In this document: piece by piece, positions 32,658 to 34,398 of the stretch
How positions within the stretch are numbered: position 1 is the first letter of the stretch
Layout of the letters: every line of letters starts with the position of its first letter
Notes under the pieces: model-generated
The model's database searches: none
What the model saw: the letters and a program-made list of their open reading frames with translations, nothing else
Told to the model about the DNA's origin: nothing
Position numbers and translations under genes: made by a program
DNA from: DALYJJ01 sp031969915
GTDB taxonomy: Bacteria; Acidobacteriota; Terriglobia; Bryobacterales; Bryobacteraceae
Length of the DNA stretch: 34,398 nucleotides
Assembly (NCBI GenBank): GCA_031969915.1
Contig: DALYJJ010000060.1
Location: 1-34,398 of the forward strand
Direction of reading: 5' to 3'

Positions 32658-34398
32658 TTACTTCTTGTCGTCCACGTCGACGAACTCGGCGTCGACGACG
32701 TTGTCCTTCGGCGCCTGCTTGGCGCCGCCGCCGCCCGGCGAGCCCGCGCCCGCCCCCGCGTCGCCCGGCGTTCCGCCCGGCTGCTGGTCGGCGGTGGAAC
32801 GGTACATCGCCTCAGCGAGCTTGTGGCTGGCCGCAGTCAACTGGTCGACGGCCGCGTTGATGCGCTCCACGCCGGCGTTGTCGGCAATCGCCTTCTTGGT
32901 GTCTTCGAGGGCCACCTCGACGCTCTTCTTGTCGGCCTCGCCGATCCTGCTCCCGTGGTCCTTCAGCATCTTCTCCACCTGGTAGACCATGGAGTCGGCG
33001 CGGTTGCGCGCGTCCACTTCGTCCTTGCGCCGCTTGTCGTCCGCGGAATGCGATTCGGCGTCGCGCGCCATCTTTTCCACCTCGTCCTTGCTCAGGCCGG
33101 AGGAGGACGTGATGGTGATCTTCTGCTCGTTACTCGTCGCACGGTCTTTCGCCGTGACGTGCAGGATGCCGTTGGCGTCGATGTCGAAGGTGACCTCAAT
33201 CTGCGGCACGCCGCGCGGGGCGGGCGGGATGTTCATGAGCTGAAACACGCCCAGCAGCCGGTTGTCGCGCGCCATCGAGCGCTCGCCCTGGAAGACCTTG
33301 ATCTCCACCGAGGTCTGGCTGTCGGCGGCCGTCGAGAAGACTTCGCTTTTCTTGGTGGGAATCGTGGTATTCCGCTCGATCAGCTTGGTGAACACGCCGC
33401 CCAACGTCTCAATGCCGAGCGACAGCGGCGTCACGTCGAGCAACAGCACATCCTTCACTTCGCCGCCCAGGACGCCGCCCTGCACCGCCGCGCCCACGGC
33501 CACCACTTCGTCCGGGTTCACGCTCTTGTTCGGCTCTTTGCCGAAGAACTCGCGGACGATCTGCTGGACCTTGGGGATGCGCGTCGAGCCGCCCACCAGG
33601 ACCACCTCGTCGATGTCTTTCGGCGTCAATCCGGCGTCGGAGAGCGCCTGCTTGCAGGGGCCCACCGAGCGCTGCAGAATGTCGTCGATCATCTGTTCGT
33701 ACCGGGCACGGGTCAGCTTCTTTACCAGGTGCTTGGGGCCGGTGGCCGGATCGCCGTAAATGAACGGCAGGTTGATCTCGGTCTCGAACAAAGTGGAGAG
33801 TTCGATCTTCGCCTTCTCGGCGGCCTCGCGGAGCCGCTGGAGCGCCATGCGGTCCTTCGAGAGATCGACGTTCTCCTCCTGCTTGAACTCCTGAATCAGC
33901 CAGTCCACCAGGCGCTGATCGATGTTGTCGCCACCCAGGTGCGTGTCCCCGTTGGTCGACTTCACTTCCACCACGCCGTCGCCCACTTCGAGGATCGAAA
34001 TGTCGAACGTGCCGCCGCCGAAATCGTAGACCGCGATGGTCTCGTCCTTCTTCTTGTCGAGGCCGTAGGCGAGCGCCGCCGCCGTCGGCTCATTGATGAT
34101 CCGGCGCACGTTCAAACCAGCGATCTGGCCCGCGTCCTTCGTCGCCTGCCGCTGCGCGTCGTTGAAGTAAGCCGGCACGGTGATCACCGCCTCGGTCACC
34201 TTCTGGCCCAGGTACGCCTCGGCGGCTTCCTTGAGTTTGGTCAGGATCATCGCCGAGATCTCCGGCGGCGGCTGTTTCTTGCCGCCCGCCTCCACGCGCG
34301 CGTCGCCGTTCTCGCCGCTCACCACGCGGTAGGGAACCAACTGGGTCTCCTCACCGACTTCGCTGTGCCGGCGTCCCATGAACCGCTTGATGCTATAA
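32658..34398 (-). CDS. dnaK: Chaperone DnaK (Hsp70), N-terminus outside window
   Basis: The frame is open at the right edge. Reading in from base 34397 gives YSIKRFMGRRHSEV, which belongs inside DnaK's nucleotide-binding domain, so ATG 34379 is an internal Met and about the first 70 residues are missing. Visible hallmarks are VITVPAYFNDAQRQATKDAG, NEPTAAALAYGL, VYDFGGGTFDISIL, GGDNID and VLVGGSTRIPKVQ in the ATPase, then the substrate domain (DVTPLSLGIETLGG) and an acidic tail ending AEFVDVDDKK. It folds and protects proteins with DnaJ; no grpE is found between dnaK and dnaJ. Confidence 0.97.
   Translation of the reverse strand, partial: YSIKRFMGRRHSEVGEETQLVPYRVVSGENGDARVEAGGKKQPPPEISAMILTKLKEAAEAYLGQKVTEAVITVPAYFNDAQRQATKDAGQIAGLNVRRIINEPTAAALAYGLDKKKDETIAVYDFGGGTFDISILEVGDGVVEVKSTNGDTHLGGDNIDQRLVDWLIQEFKQEENVDLSKDRMALQRLREAAEKAKIELSTLFETEINLPFIYGDPATGPKHLVKKLTRARYEQMIDDILQRSVGPCKQALSDAGLTPKDIDEVVLVGGSTRIPKVQQIVREFFGKEPNKSVNPDEVVAVGAAVQGGVLGGEVKDVLLLDVTPLSLGIETLGGVFTKLIERNTTIPTKKSEVFSTAADSQTSVEIKVFQGERSMARDNRLLGVFQLMNIPPAPRGVPQIEVTFDIDANGILHVTAKDRATSNEQKITITSSSGLSKDEVEKMARDAESHSADDKRRKDEVDARNRADSMVYQVEKMLKDHGSRIGEADKKSVEVALEDTKKAIADNAGVERINAAVDQLTAASHKLAEAMYRSTADQQPGGTPGDAGAGAGSPGGGGAKQAPKDNVVDAEFVDVDDKK

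Overview
The window is high-GC bacterial DNA with tightly packed genes, many four-base stop/start overlaps and a rich set of secreted proteins. The gene content (ASPIC/UnbV beta-propeller, M11-type metalloprotease with a BACON-like C-terminus, beta-propeller phytase, MCE lipid-transport genes, an F0-only ATP synthase cluster, dnaK-dnaJ-hspR) suggests an Acidobacteriota genome of the Bryobacter/Solibacter type. That assignment is inference from gene content. A run of ten Ns at 24016-24025 shows this is a draft assembly. I saw no tRNA, rRNA, CRISPR array or complete insertion sequence.

Layout. 1-2395 (minus): PP2C phosphatase, then three exported proteins of unknown role; the last runs off the left edge. 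2541-5249 (plus): two tandem, back-to-back alpha-D-phosphohexomutase paralogues, the first with altered active-site loops. 5262-8528 (minus): a compact six-gene operon that I consider the most novel part of the window. Four of its small soluble proteins share a common beta-strand motif, one small protein resembles a free-standing subtilisin-propeptide (I9-like) domain, and the last is a TPR protein. 8707-10832 (minus): an actin/Hsp70-fold ATPase coupled to a membrane-anchored amidase. 10890-10969: a perfect 29-bp inverted repeat of REPIN/MITE type. 10992-12974 (plus): MFS transporter and an exported sugar-isomerase-like TIM barrel.

12984-16454 (minus): mlaE-mlaF-mlaD lipid-transport operon translationally coupled to a YdjC/HpnK-type deacetylase. 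16500-17462 (plus): P1-family (DmpA-like) peptidase. 17439-20054 (minus): periplasmic TPR protein and a DUF4380-like protein. 20089-23698 (plus): histidine kinase, response regulator and an exported FG-GAP/ASPIC-UnbV protein, all overlapping by four bases. 23708-24644 (minus): dihydrodipicolinate-synthase-family lyase interrupted by the N gap.

24722-34398 (minus): F0 ATP synthase genes atpZ-atpI-atpB-atpE without any F1 genes, preceded by a large secreted metalloprotease, a beta-propeller phytase, a metallo-beta-lactamase-fold protein, a 46-codon secreted remnant, and the chaperone operon dnaK-dnaJ-hspR. dnaK is cut by the right edge.

The likeliest undescribed system is the 5.26-8.53 kb operon, possibly together with the neighbouring actin-like ATPase and amidase. 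Its function cannot be read from the sequence. The paralogy, the shared N-terminal helix and the tight coupling argue for a hetero-oligomeric assembly.
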